Shown here piece by piece: positions 15,662-24,922 of a DNA stretch of 64,000 nt. The notes beneath the pieces are model-generated. The model saw only the letters and a list, made by a program, of their open reading frames with translations, made no database searches and was not told the origin of the DNA. Both the position numbers and the translations under genes were made by a program. Source of the stretch: an uncultured Eubacteriales bacterium (lineage in GTDB: Bacteria > Bacillota > Clostridia > Oscillospirales > Acutalibacteraceae); the NCBI GenBank assembly GCA_949293815.1, contig CASFEZ010000008.1:1-64000 (forward strand), in the 5' to 3' direction. How positions within the stretch are numbered: the stretch's first letter is position 1; each line of letters begins with the position of its first letter.

Positions 15662-18337
15662 TCAGATATTTTCATCCTTCAGGGTTTCCACCGGGCTGTC
15701 TTTTTTGAGCTTGGCGTAGGAGTAGAGCATGGAGCTGAACACCACGACGAATACCGACAGGGCGGCGATGGCGAAGTAAATCCAGGGTAAATCAAAGACG
15801 CTTTCTACCATATCCGAAACGACATACCGAATGCCGATGGAGGCAAGCACCGACAGAGGCAAACCGACCAATAGCGCATGCAGGCCATAAATCAGGCATT
15901 CATAGTTCATCATGCGAATGAGTCCTTTTCGCCCGAGGCCGATGCTGCCGAGCATGGCGTAATCCCGACGCCTGAGGGCGATATTGGTGGATATGGTGTT
16001 GAACACATTGGCCGCTGACAACAGGGAAATCAGAATGATAAAGCCGTAAGAGAATGTCTGCACCACCGTCAGCAGCGCGTGAACGGTTTCATCTTCCGAC
16101 ACCAGGTTTTGCAAATCAAAAGAGGAAATCCCCAGCGTCTCCAGCGTATCTTCCAATTCCGGTTCCAGCGCAATGGCATCATCGGAAGTCAGATGCAAAT
16201 ACAGAGAGCTCAGCTGTGCAGGGTCAGCGGCAGAAATCGGGCGAAGCAGCACCGGTCGGGTCGTGCCGCTGTAGCCCATGGGCATTTGGTTGGTTACCGC
16301 GCCTATGGTATAGTTCACTGGCGTAACCTCCCGCAGAATAGCTCCCTGGGGTTGGCCGGAAGCGTCTGTTTCTCCGCTGTAATCCTCCGGAATATAGACG
16401 CGGTAATAAGTACCGTTCTGTTCAGTTATTTCGTAGGAATAGTATCCTTCGATCAGCTCGGCATCACTGAATACCGGCAGGCTGGTGACTGCCGAATCAT
16501 AAAAATCAAAGGAATCGGTCATCCGCTCGTATTCTTGCGTTTCCTCATCGAAAACATCGATAGTAAAAGCGGTATGATTGCACAGCAGATACACATCGGA
16601 ATTTTTATCATAGAAAGGGGCGCTGTCTGTATTGCCGGGGAGCATGGCGTCAAAGGCGCTGTCATTCAGGTATAGTATGGTAATGCCGTCGATCACCGAA
16701 TCGCTGCCGTCGGAATAGTTTTTGACATACTCGTCATAGTCTTCGGTCTTGGGGGCGCCGTTTGCCGGAACGGCAGCATAGCATTCCTGAGAAATGGCAA
16801 AATCTGTTACCCCATTCAGCTGCTGCATGGCGTTTTCCAACGCGGGGATGTTATCCACTTCTTTCAGCAGCACCTGTATATCATAGTCTGACAATTCCAT
16901 CGCGTAGTTGGCGGTGCCGACCAGCGCGTCAATAAAACTGCCTGCCGACACAAAAAGCAGGACGCTCAAAGCCAGGGCGATAATGGTGTTCCGATATTTT
17001 TTACGGCTGCGACTGAAATACTTCCGCGCCAGAGCGGCAGGAACACCAAAGATTTTATAAAACAGAGGCGAGTATTCGCGGTTTTTGCGTTTTTTCGGGG
17101 TTTTGATATCCTTGCTTTGGCGAATCGCTTCCATCGCAGAGAGCTTTGCCGCCCGCCGGGCAGGAATCATGGCGGAAACGAGTACCGTGCCTACCGTAAT
17201 CACAATGGCCGCCGCAATGGACAGCGGATGGACGCTCAAGGTCATGGGAATTTCAGAAGCGTCAACTTTACTGATGGCATCACCCAAAAAATACAGGGTT
17301 ACCGCAATACCGCCAACGCCGCAGACGCAGCCAAATGGCACGCCCATCAGGCAGACCAAGGCGGCTTCCGTAAAGACCGAACGGCGAATCTGTTTGGCGG
17401 TTGCGCCCACCGACGACAGTAGACCGAACTGACGGGTGCGCTCGCCCACCGAGATGGAAAAGACACTGTAGATGAGCGATACCGAGCCGACAAAAATAAT
17501 CAGAATAAACACGAGCCCCATACCAATCAGCATGCTGCGCATATTGTCAAAGCCACTGACGCCGCTGAACGCCAGCAGATCCCAGTTGACAGAGTAGGAA
17601 TATGTCCCCTCGTTCAGCGATTCAATCATCGCATCCAAATCCTTTGACGGGTTGTTTAACAGAAAATAGATATCATATATCCCGTCTGCCGACAGGCTGC
17701 CGCCGCCAACGATGGCGGTATAACCCGGCGCGGTATAAGGCTCAAAGCCCGGGCGTTCATAATAGCCGACTACTGTAAATGTGCGCGTCTGGGAATTGAC
17801 AATCTCCTCTTCCCCGTCCGCATACATATTGCTTTGACCAAGCGGCTCCCCACCGCTTTGGCGGGAGCCGATATTCAGGGAAATGGTATTACCGATAGGG
17901 ATACGCTCGCCGCCGAAGGAGAAATAATGCTCCGGAAGCAGAATTTCCTCCGCGGTCTGGGGCAGCCTGCCGTCTGTCAGCTCCACCGACATGGTCTGCA
18001 TAAAATATTCGTTGCCCTGCAGCACATAAAAGTAGGGCTTGGAACCGTTATCATTTTCTGCATTGGCATAGCCGAGCTCCCGGGCAGCTGCCAGGGATTC
18101 CACCCGCTCATCGGATGTAATATCGTCAACAAGGGCGCTGCCCGCACCGGAGATAGACAGGTGATAGTTGCCGTTTTGCGCAATCATGATTTTTGTGCCC
18201 CAGGAAAAGGCGCTGGATAAAAGCGTGGTCACGGCGGTAAACATAGCAGCCGATAAAATAACACCAATCACGGTGACAATGGTGCGGGTGCGGTTTTCTT
18301 TCATATTCGCCCAGGTGAGGCGGGTCAGAATTTTCAT
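15662..18337 (-). CDS. FtsX-type ABC transporter permease, duplicated
   Basis: 891 residues. An N-terminal helix and large extracellular MacB-like domain (about 40-265) are followed by FtsX domain 1 (about 270-400; SVGERTRQFGLLSSVGATA), a helix near 445-470, a second extracellular domain (about 480-750) and FtsX domain 2 (about 760-885). Such permeases work with a LolD/MacB-type ATPase in antimicrobial-peptide resistance, lipoprotein handling or cell-wall signalling rather than classic uptake. The start overlaps the ATPase stop by 4 bp (ATGA). It is downstream of a two-component system, which suggests peptide or envelope-stress sensing. Confidence 0.9.
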   Translation of the reverse strand: MKILTRLTWANMKENRTRTIVTVIGVILSAAMFTAVTTLLSSAFSWGTKIMIAQNGNYHLSISGAGSALVDDITSDERVESLAAARELGYANAENDNGSKPYFYVLQGNEYFMQTMSVELTDGRLPQTAEEILLPEHYFSFGGERIPIGNTISLNIGSRQSGGEPLGQSNMYADGEEEIVNSQTRTFTVVGYYERPGFEPYTAPGYTAIVGGGSLSADGIYDIYFLLNNPSKDLDAMIESLNEGTYSYSVNWDLLAFSGVSGFDNMRSMLIGMGLVFILIIFVGSVSLIYSVFSISVGERTRQFGLLSSVGATAKQIRRSVFTEAALVCLMGVPFGCVCGVGGIAVTLYFLGDAISKVDASEIPMTLSVHPLSIAAAIVITVGTVLVSAMIPARRAAKLSAMEAIRQSKDIKTPKKRKNREYSPLFYKIFGVPAALARKYFSRSRKKYRNTIIALALSVLLFVSAGSFIDALVGTANYAMELSDYDIQVLLKEVDNIPALENAMQQLNGVTDFAISQECYAAVPANGAPKTEDYDEYVKNYSDGSDSVIDGITILYLNDSAFDAMLPGNTDSAPFYDKNSDVYLLCNHTAFTIDVFDEETQEYERMTDSFDFYDSAVTSLPVFSDAELIEGYYSYEITEQNGTYYRVYIPEDYSGETDASGQPQGAILREVTPVNYTIGAVTNQMPMGYSGTTRPVLLRPISAADPAQLSSLYLHLTSDDAIALEPELEDTLETLGISSFDLQNLVSEDETVHALLTVVQTFSYGFIILISLLSAANVFNTISTNIALRRRDYAMLGSIGLGRKGLIRMMNYECLIYGLHALLVGLPLSVLASIGIRYVVSDMVESVFDLPWIYFAIAALSVFVVVFSSMLYSYAKLKKDSPVETLKDENI

Positions 18338-19017
18338 TTTCCCGTCACCTCATCCCGCACAATTCTGCCGTCCTCAATCGCGATGATGCGCTTCGCCTGC
18401 AAGGCGATGTTTTCATCATGGGTGATGATAAGAATCGTTTGGCCGTATTTCTGATTAGAGGTTTTTAAAAGCTCGATAATCTCCTGGCTGTTTTTGGAAT
18501 CCAGATTGCCGGTGGGCTCATCCGCCAGCACCACGGCCGGTGCGCACATCAACGCTCTGCCGATGGATACGCGCTGCTGCTGCCCGCCGGAAAGCTCATT
18601 GGGCAAATGCTTCTCCCGCCCCCGAAGCCCCAACAGGTCAATTAACTCCCCGAGCCGATCCTCGTTGACCTCTCTGCCGTCCAAAAGCACCGGCAGGGTC
18701 ATATTTTCGCGCACGTTCAAAACCGGAATCAGGTTATAGAACTGGTAGATCAGCCCCACTTCCCGGCGGCGGAACACCGCAAGCTGCTCATCCGACCCGG
18801 CGTAAATATCCTTATCGTTCATAAACACCTTGCCGGAGGTGGGCTTATCCACGCCGCCCAAAATATGAATCAGGGTGGATTTTCCCGAACCGGACGGACC
18901 GATAATGGCGACAAACTCGCCTTTTTCCACCGAAAAAGACACATCGTCCAGCGCCTTGACCTGGTTGTTGCCGGTGCCGTAAATTTTGGTAATGTTTTCT
19001 GCTCTTAAAATTTCCAT
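18334..19017 (-). CDS. ABC transporter ATPase (MacB/LolD/BceA type)
   Basis: 227 residues, one complete cassette: Walker [10 protein letters not shown] (about 39-47), Q-loop [10 protein letters not shown], signature LSGGQQQR, Walker [14 protein letters not shown]-loop ITHDEN. ATG 19017 ([11 protein letters not shown]) is preferred over GTG 19026 because AAGGAG would abut the GTG but is 8 nt from the ATG. The gene pairs with the FtsX permease and is preceded by a promoter region with three response-regulator-type boxes. Confidence 0.94.
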   Translation of the reverse strand: MEILRAENITKIYGTGNNQVKALDDVSFSVEKGEFVAIIGPSGSGKSTLIHILGGVDKPTSGKVFMNDKDIYAGSDEQLAVFRRREVGLIYQFYNLIPVLNVRENMTLPVLLDGREVNEDRLGELIDLLGLRGREKHLPNELSGGQQQRVSIGRALMCAPAVVLADEPTGNLDSKNSQEIIELLKTSNQKYGQTILIITHDENIALQAKRIIAIEDGRIVRDEVTGK

Positions 19018-19042
19018 AAGTAGCACTCCTTCCTTGGTTTAC

Positions 19043-19091
19043 GGCTATAGTATAGCCCGTCAAGGTGACGCGCCGGTGACTTTTGGGTGAC
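19043..19091 (-). promoter_or_regulatory. Candidate response-regulator-controlled promoter of the ABC genes
   Basis: On the minus strand GTCACC occurs three times (complement at 19064-19069, 19075-19080, 19086-19091), exactly 11 bp apart, as for tandem OmpR-family binding sites. Just downstream is the perfect palindrome GGCTATA-C-TATAGCC (19043-19057) containing a TATACT -10. The proper -35 is replaced by the boxes, which fits activation. Confidence 0.65.
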
Positions 19092-19110
19092 AGATTTGTC
19101 ATAATAGACA

Positions 19111-19127
19111 GCGCCGCAAAGCGGCGC
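19111..19127. terminator. GC hairpin after the histidine kinase gene
   Basis: GCGCCGC-AAA-GCGGCGC, a perfect 7-bp stem directly after the kinase stop. No T tract follows, so it is a weak terminator or RNA-stability hairpin separating the two-component and ABC transcripts. Confidence 0.5.
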
Positions 19128-19128
19128 A

Positions 19129-20127
19129 TTACACGCTCCCCTTATAAAACCTTATGGTAAACTGTGCACCGCCCTCGGGATGGTTGGCGGCTTTGACGGT
19201 GGCGTTTTCGAGGGCGAGAATCCGCTGGGACAGGGCAAGACCGATGCCCACACTTTTTTCGGAAGAATTTTTCCCTTTATAAAACCGCTCGAACAGGTGC
19301 GGCAAGTCCTCTTCGGCAAAGCCCCTGCCGGTATCGCGGATGATCAGCTCGGTATAGATTGGGTTTTCCCTGCCGGTGATAGACAGCGTGCCCGCCTGCA
19401 TATGCTCGGTGCAGTTCTTGACCATATTGCCTACCGCTTCCACCGTCCAGTCCTTATCCCCCAAAAAAGAACCGGACACATCCGTCAGAAGCGTCTGCTC
19501 TTTGATGTCCATTACAATCGCCAGCGGGCGGCAGGCGGCGTCCACCACATCCGACAGGGCGACCTGCTCTTTGCGCAGCACCACTGCGCCCGCGTCCAGC
19601 CGCGCCAGTTTTAGGAGCGAAGCGACCAGCCAGTCGATGCGCTCCAGCTGTTTTTCCGTCTGCATACAAAGCGCCAGCCGCTTGTCGTCCGCCAGTACCG
19701 GCGCTTGCAGCGATGCGGTATTCAGATGAATCGCCGTAAGGGGCGTGCGCAGCTGGTGGGAAATATCCGCCAGCGAATCCGCCAGCGCGGTTTTCTCTTT
19801 GGACAAAAGCTCGGTCTGCTCCCTGAGGCGCAGCACCAGCTTGCGCAGCTCGCTGTGCAGAATCGAAAGCTCCCCCTCTTCATACAGGGATAAATCCATG
19901 GCATCGTCACCATGCAGCAGACGGTCGATTTGTTGCGCCGTTTGCTGAATGGCGGCATAGCGTTTGTGGCTGTCCAAAAAATACACAAGCAGCACCAAAA
20001 TACCCGCAGCCAGCACCGCGCAACCCGCCTGCCAGGCAAAGAAAAAGCAGACCGCCGCGCACAACAGCATAACAAGCCCCGTAAGGCAGGCGGTTTTTCG
20101 CACATAAGGATTCCTGAATATTTTCAT
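19129..20127 (-). CDS. Sensor histidine kinase, intramembrane-sensing type
   Basis: 332 residues. Two N-terminal helices (about 11-30 and 33-50) with almost no extracellular loop, the layout of BceS-like kinases that sense through a partner transporter. Then HAMP-like/coil, H-box DISHQLRTPLTAI, N-box GNMVKNCTEH, G-boxes RDTGRGFAEED and GIGLALSQRI. It starts 2 bp after the response regulator stop. The adjacent ABC transporter is the likely signalling partner; ligand unknown. Confidence 0.93.
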   Translation of the reverse strand: MKIFRNPYVRKTACLTGLVMLLCAAVCFFFAWQAGCAVLAAGILVLLVYFLDSHKRYAAIQQTAQQIDRLLHGDDAMDLSLYEEGELSILHSELRKLVLRLREQTELLSKEKTALADSLADISHQLRTPLTAIHLNTASLQAPVLADDKRLALCMQTEKQLERIDWLVASLLKLARLDAGAVVLRKEQVALSDVVDAACRPLAIVMDIKEQTLLTDVSGSFLGDKDWTVEAVGNMVKNCTEHMQAGTLSITGRENPIYTELIIRDTGRGFAEEDLPHLFERFYKGKNSSEKSVGIGLALSQRILALENATVKAANHPEGGAQFTIRFYKGSV

Positions 20128-20129
20128 AC

Positions 20130-20801
20130 TTATTCCCCCGCCTTATAGCCGAGCCCGCGCACCGTTTGAATCAAAGTCGGTTCCGCCGGGTCGTCTTCGA
20201 TTTTGCTGCGCAGCCGCTTGATGTAGACGGTCAGGGTATTGTCGTTGACATACTCCCCCGCCGCGTCCCAGATATCGTTGAGAATTTGCGTGCGGGTCAG
20301 CACCCGACCACGGTTATTGATAAAAATCAGCAACAGCCGATATTCCAACGCCGAAAGGAACAGCTCCTCCCCGTTTTTGGTGACAATCGCCTTTTCGGTG
20401 TCGATGCGCAGATTGCCGAAAGTTACAACCGCCTGGTTTTTTCCGGTACGGCGGAGCACCGAACGAATCCGCGACACCAGCTCCCGGGGGCGCACAGGCT
20501 TGGTCATATAATCGTCCGCGCCCATATCCAGCCCCGCCACCACGCTGTATTCATCGTCGGTAGCGGTCAGAAAAATCACCGGCATATCCCCGTTGGATTT
20601 GATATAGGAGCAAACGGAATAGCCGTTGCCGTCCGCCAGCGATAAATCCAAGAGCGCCAAATCGTATTGCTGCGTTTCCAGTTTTTCAATCGCCTCACGC
20701 TGCCCGCCGGCGGCATCCACCACAAAGCCCTCGCCGGTCAAAAATTCGGAAATCGATTTTACAATCGCCTTATCATCCTCAACAATCAACAGTTTTGCCA
20801 T
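20130..20801 (-). CDS. OmpR-family response regulator
   Basis: 223 residues. Receiver domain with phospho-acceptor Asp in LALLDLSLADGNG (about residue 52), conserved Thr in FLTATDD and Lys in MTKPVRP; then a winged-helix domain (about 125-223) with YVNDNTLTVYIKRLRSKIE. First gene of the pair, with GGAGG upstream. Probable target: the GTCACC-repeat promoter of the neighbouring ABC genes. Confidence 0.95.
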   Translation of the reverse strand: MAKLLIVEDDKAIVKSISEFLTGEGFVVDAAGGQREAIEKLETQQYDLALLDLSLADGNGYSVCSYIKSNGDMPVIFLTATDDEYSVVAGLDMGADDYMTKPVRPRELVSRIRSVLRRTGKNQAVVTFGNLRIDTEKAIVTKNGEELFLSALEYRLLLIFINNRGRVLTRTQILNDIWDAAGEYVNDNTLTVYIKRLRSKIEDDPAEPTLIQTVRGLGYKAGE

Positions 20802-20928
20802 CGGATATTCCTCCGTTTTCTGCTTGAATCACACTTTTGCTGAAATCATAATCACATATCTTTTCCTGTTTATGATACCATATTGCATACAAAATTGAAA
20901 TACCATTTGCCGACTTCTTTTACAAATC

Positions 20929-20966
20929 AAAAGGTGCAGACCCTATAATCAGATCTGCACCTTTTT
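20929..20966. terminator. Terminator after the dockerin protein gene
   Basis: AAGGTGCAGA (20931-20940) pairs with TCTGCACCTT (20954-20963), flanked by T/A runs on both sides. It lies ~45 bp after the stop of the minus-strand gene ending at 21009. Confidence 0.85.
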
Positions 20967-21008
20967 AACCTTATTCTTTATTGAAACTTTTGTTGCAAAC
21001 GCAGGATC

Positions 21009-22730
21009 TTAATCACTGATATGCCCACGCAAAGCAATGACTACATCGTCAAAGCCGTCATCTGCATAGCTATAGACCGGCACGGTCACCGTTTCACCAG
21101 CGGGAATGACACTCAAATTATCAGCATTGTAAAGAAATTCCGAATCCACATATACTGGTTTACCATCTTTCAGGAAAACCACGCGGGCTTGCACGTTCAC
21201 AATGTCCTCATCTGCTGTATTGGTAGCCGTTATAAGTACCCCATCAGCGGTTTGGCTGTATGAAAACTCAATAGCCTCAATGGAACGATAGTAGTCGTCC
21301 TCCTCCGTTACATGCAAAGTATACGCAATGTTTTGCACCAGCTCCAAATGGTTGAAATCGGCAATGACAAACGTCGTCTGTCCGGGTGCCAAAGCATACA
21401 CGGTGTCAGAAGAAGCGCCAATCATATTGCCCTGGGCATCATAGGCAATCATATTCGCGCCAATTTTCACAAGCTGATCCGAATTGTTTGTAATGTACAT
21501 TGTGTAGTAGCAATACTCATCATACATCGGACAGGCATATGTCTCAATATCTAATAGCTCGGTCGAAATCGGCTGTTCGGGCGCTGCATTCGGATCAATA
21601 ACACGTCCATCCAAGACTATGCGAACCTCGTCGAACCCGCCTTCAATATCGCAGTAGAACTCTGCGGCCAAGGTTTCACCGGCGGGAAGCATACTATCAT
21701 CGTTGACAATATAAGTCTCGTCCATGTATACAGGAACGCCGTCTTTCATAAATATGACGCAGGCTTTAACAAAAGCGGCATCCGTATCACCGTTGTTGGT
21801 TGCCGCAACCACGATGCCGTCTGATGTTTGGCTATACTCAACCGTAACGGCTTCTATGGATCCATAGTGCTCTTCCTCGGTTACATCCAGCGTATAATCA
21901 AAGCTTTGCGCCAGTGTCTGGTCACCAAACCAGACACTTAAATAAGAGGTCTGTCCGGGAGCTAGCCCATGTATATAATCGTAAGAAGAATCGGTTGCAT
22001 TTCCCTGGGCATCGTACGAAGTGATCTCCGCTTCAATCTGCACAAGCTGGTTCGAGTTATTTGTGACGAATATAATATAATAACAGGAATCATTCAATCC
22101 TGAAACGCTAAATGCCTCAATCTCCATCTGTTCAACCAAAGCAGAGTCCCCCGTCTCGCCCGGTCTTGTCGGCTCCTCGGGGATATCCGGTTCAGTCGGT
22201 TCTTCAGGCACCTCCGGTTCGGTCGGCTCCTCAGGTGCAGTCGGCTCCTCAGGCAATGTCGGCTCAGTCGGCTCCTCAGGGATATCTGGTTCTGTCGGCT
22301 CTTCGGGTAAAGTCGGTTCGGTCGGTTCCTCAGGTACAGTCGGCTCCTCAGGTAATGTCGGTTCAGTCGGCTCCTCAGGGATATTCGGTTCCGTCGGATC
22401 TTCAGGCAAAGTCGGCTCGGTCGGTTCGTCCGGCGTGGTAATCGTTACCGCATCGTCCAGCCGAACGGCAACGCGCAGTGCGCCTCTGGCATCCGCAGAG
22501 GTAATATTTCCGTCCTGATTCACATCGGCAGCCAACAAAGATGATTCTGCCAAATTCTCAATTTTAACGGCATGGCGTAAAATCGCACGGGCATCGGCTG
22601 TGGTAACCGACTGGTTGGCATCCACATCGCCCAGCAGAATATCCTCCGCAGAAGCTGTGAACACGAACAATCCAAGAACCATTGACAACATGAGCATCGT
22701 CACAACAGCTCTTTTAAAACCATTCAACAT
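21009..22730 (-). CDS. Secreted protein: N-terminal dockerin, Pro-rich repeats, two tandem domains
   Basis: 573 residues. Signal peptide (about 1-27, ending TASA-ED), then a type I dockerin (about 30-90) with two calcium loops, DVDANQSVTTADA and DVNQDGNITSADA. Next is a ~100-residue acidic linker of repeated P-E-E-P-T-E-P units. Finally there are two homologous ~165-residue domains (FVTNNSNQLVQIEAEI... and YITNNSDQLVKIGANM...), probably beta-sandwiches. Dockerins dock onto cohesins of scaffoldins; an N-terminal position is uncommon. ATG 22730 follows GGAGGTGC. The binding target of the duplicated domain is unknown. Confidence 0.85.
   Translation of the reverse strand: MLNGFKRAVVTMLMLSMVLGLFVFTASAEDILLGDVDANQSVTTADARAILRHAVKIENLAESSLLAADVNQDGNITSADARGALRVAVRLDDAVTITTPDEPTEPTLPEDPTEPNIPEEPTEPTLPEEPTVPEEPTEPTLPEEPTEPDIPEEPTEPTLPEEPTAPEEPTEPEVPEEPTEPDIPEEPTRPGETGDSALVEQMEIEAFSVSGLNDSCYYIIFVTNNSNQLVQIEAEITSYDAQGNATDSSYDYIHGLAPGQTSYLSVWFGDQTLAQSFDYTLDVTEEEHYGSIEAVTVEYSQTSDGIVVAATNNGDTDAAFVKACVIFMKDGVPVYMDETYIVNDDSMLPAGETLAAEFYCDIEGGFDEVRIVLDGRVIDPNAAPEQPISTELLDIETYACPMYDEYCYYTMYITNNSDQLVKIGANMIAYDAQGNMIGASSDTVYALAPGQTTFVIADFNHLELVQNIAYTLHVTEEDDYYRSIEAIEFSYSQTADGVLITATNTADEDIVNVQARVVFLKDGKPVYVDSEFLYNADNLSVIPAGETVTVPVYSYADDGFDDVVIALRGHISD
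22150..22440 (-). repeat. Tandem coding repeats for the PEEPTEP linker
   Basis: Degenerate 15-24-bp units encoding Pro-Glu-Glu-Pro-Thr-Glu-Pro with Leu/Ile/Val variants. Repeats of this kind change length by slippage, so linker length may vary between strains. Confidence 0.9.
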
Positions 22731-22794
22731 AAAAGCACCTCCATTTGTTTTTATCATCATATCATATCTTTAACCATATGACAAGCGATTTCTC

Positions 22795-22838
22795 AAAAAA
22801 AATGGCAGCCATTCACAAAAAACGGATGCCATTTTTTT
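22795..22838 (-). terminator. Terminator of the MarR/ABC exporter operon
   Basis: AAATGGCA pairs with TGCCATTT around a ~19-nt loop, followed on the minus strand by a run of T. Located ~90 bp after the last exporter gene. Confidence 0.8.
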
Positions 22839-22925
22839 GTTTTTTGTTTTATTGCGTCACATCATCACACAGAGGTGCTTCTTTTATTTGAACAGCAGGA
22901 CTGCGATAAAGGAGCATTCACAGCT

Positions 22926-24905
22926 TTAATCCAGCTCAAACTGTCCGGTGTACAGGCTGTAATATTTGCCCTTTTGGGCAATCAAATCGTCGTGGCTGCC
23001 CTTTTCGATGATTTCGCCGTGTTCGAGAACCATGATTGCGTTGGCGTTGCGCACGGTCGAAAGACGGTGGGCTATGACGAATACCGTTCGACCCTCCATC
23101 AGGCTGTCCATGCCTTTTTCAATCAGCCGTTCGGTTCTGGTGTCGATGGAGGAGGTTGCCTCGTCCAGAATCAGCACCGGCGGGTCCGCCACAGCGGCGC
23201 GGGCAATGGCCAAAAGCTGCCGCTGTCCCTGCGACAGGTTCGCGCCGTCGCCGGTAACGGGCGTATCATAGCCCTGCGGCAGTCGTGTAATGAAGTCGTC
23301 GGCATTGGCGAGCTTCGCCGCGCGGACAATGTCCTCGTGGGTGGCGTCCGGATTGCCGTAGCGGATATTTTCTTCCACCGTGCCGGTAAACAGGTGGGTA
23401 TCCTGCAAAACCATGGACAGCGAGCGGCGCAGGTCGTCCTTTTTGATTTTCTTGACATTGATGCCGTCATAGGTGATTTTGCCCTGCTGCACATCATAGA
23501 ACCGGTTAATCAGGTTGGTAATGGTGGTCTTGCCAGCGCCGGTAGAACCGACAAAGGCAATTTTCTGTCCGGGTTTGGCATACAGACTGACATGCTTCAG
23601 CACATCTTTCTTGCCGTCATAGGAGAAGGTGACATTTTCAAAGCGCACATCGCCGCGCAGCAGCGTATAAGTAACCGTACCGTCCGCCGTATGCGGGTGC
23701 CGCCAAGCCCAGATACCGGTATGCTTTTCCGATTCGACCAGATTGCCGTCCTTATCGTATTGGGCGTTGACCAGTGTCACATAACCATCGTCCACCTCGG
23801 GAGCGGTATCGATGATAGCAAAAATCCGTTCCGCACCGGCGAGCGCCGCCAGAATATTGTTGAACTGCTGCGACACCTGGGAGATGGGCTGGGAGAACTG
23901 GCGGGTGTATTGCAGGAACGAAGCGATATTGCCGATGGACAGCTCCGCCGACAAACCGCCTAAGAGTACCGCAAGCGGTTTGGAGATGGCGGAAAAGTCG
24001 GGCACGGTCAATACAATCAGCGCGCCCATTGCCGCCGTCATGGCAAAATTGAAATAAGAGATATTGCCCATGATTGGCATCAAAATACTCGCATAGGTAT
24101 GCGCATTGGTTGCCGCCACACGAAAGTCATCGTTCAGCGCGGCAAATTCCTCTTTGGTCTTTTGCTCCCGGCAGAACACCTTAATGACTTTCTGTCCTTC
24201 AATGTGTTCTTCGATATAGCCGTTGACCGTGCCGACCGCCGCCTGCTGACGGCGGAAATACATACCGCTCTTGCCGCCAATGACCTTAACAATGACCATC
24301 ATGATAAAAAGCATAATCACAATTAGCCCCGTCAGCGCCGGACTGAGCACCAGCATCATCACAAAGGTGCCAATCAGCGTAATCATGGACGAGATAATCT
24401 GCACCACGCCCTGGGAAAGGCATTCGCGAATCACATCGATATCGTTTGAAAAACGGCTCATCAGCTCGCCATGGGTATGCGTATCAAAAAATTGCAGCGG
24501 CAAATCCATCAGCTTATCGAACAGGTCTTTACGCAGGCTGTTCAAGGTGGAATGGGAAATCACCAGCATGATACGGCTGTAAATATACTGCGCCGCCGCG
24601 CCTGCCGCGTAGATGCAAAGCATTACCGCCAAATAGCCGAGCAGGCGGCTGTAGAGGTTTTCGCCGGTGGTCAGCATCTCTTCAATCACGCCGATGGTGG
24701 GCGAGAGCATATAGGTACCGGCAATATTCGCGCCGGAGCTGATAACGACCAGCAGCACCACAAGCCCCAAAAGCCCCTTGCGCTTATCCAAATAGCCGAA
24801 CAGGCGTTTGATGGTGCCTTTGGCGTTTTTGGGCTTTTCAAAACGCATTCTGCGTCCGCCCGGACCGCCGCCCGCCGGCGGCTGTTGTTTTTGTTTCTGT
24901 TCCAT
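22926..24905 (-). CDS. ABC exporter half-transporter, canonical NBD (MdlB/YfiC-like)
   Basis: 659 residues: Pro/Gly-rich N-terminal tail, six-helix membrane domain (about 45-345), then an NBD with Walker A GSTGAGKTT, signature LSQGQRQ (slightly non-canonical), Walker B VLILDEATSSID with catalytic Glu, and H-loop VIAHRLS. An unusual ~40-residue insert precedes the NBD. It starts 17 bp after the partner exporter gene. The pair should form a heterodimeric type IV exporter of drugs or lipids. Confidence 0.92.
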   Translation of the reverse strand: MEQKQKQQPPAGGGPGGRRMRFEKPKNAKGTIKRLFGYLDKRKGLLGLVVLLVVISSGANIAGTYMLSPTIGVIEEMLTTGENLYSRLLGYLAVMLCIYAAGAAAQYIYSRIMLVISHSTLNSLRKDLFDKLMDLPLQFFDTHTHGELMSRFSNDIDVIRECLSQGVVQIISSMITLIGTFVMMLVLSPALTGLIVIMLFIMMVIVKVIGGKSGMYFRRQQAAVGTVNGYIEEHIEGQKVIKVFCREQKTKEEFAALNDDFRVAATNAHTYASILMPIMGNISYFNFAMTAAMGALIVLTVPDFSAISKPLAVLLGGLSAELSIGNIASFLQYTRQFSQPISQVSQQFNNILAALAGAERIFAIIDTAPEVDDGYVTLVNAQYDKDGNLVESEKHTGIWAWRHPHTADGTVTYTLLRGDVRFENVTFSYDGKKDVLKHVSLYAKPGQKIAFVGSTGAGKTTITNLINRFYDVQQGKITYDGINVKKIKKDDLRRSLSMVLQDTHLFTGTVEENIRYGNPDATHEDIVRAAKLANADDFITRLPQGYDTPVTGDGANLSQGQRQLLAIARAAVADPPVLILDEATSSIDTRTERLIEKGMDSLMEGRTVFVIAHRLSTVRNANAIMVLEHGEIIEKGSHDDLIAQKGKYYSLYTGQFELD

Positions 24906-24922
24906 TATTTTCTCCTCCTTTC

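Noticed and set aside
22150..22440. CRISPR-like repeat array
   Set aside because: Period is 15-24 bp and in frame with the PEEPTEP linker of a secreted protein; no spacers.
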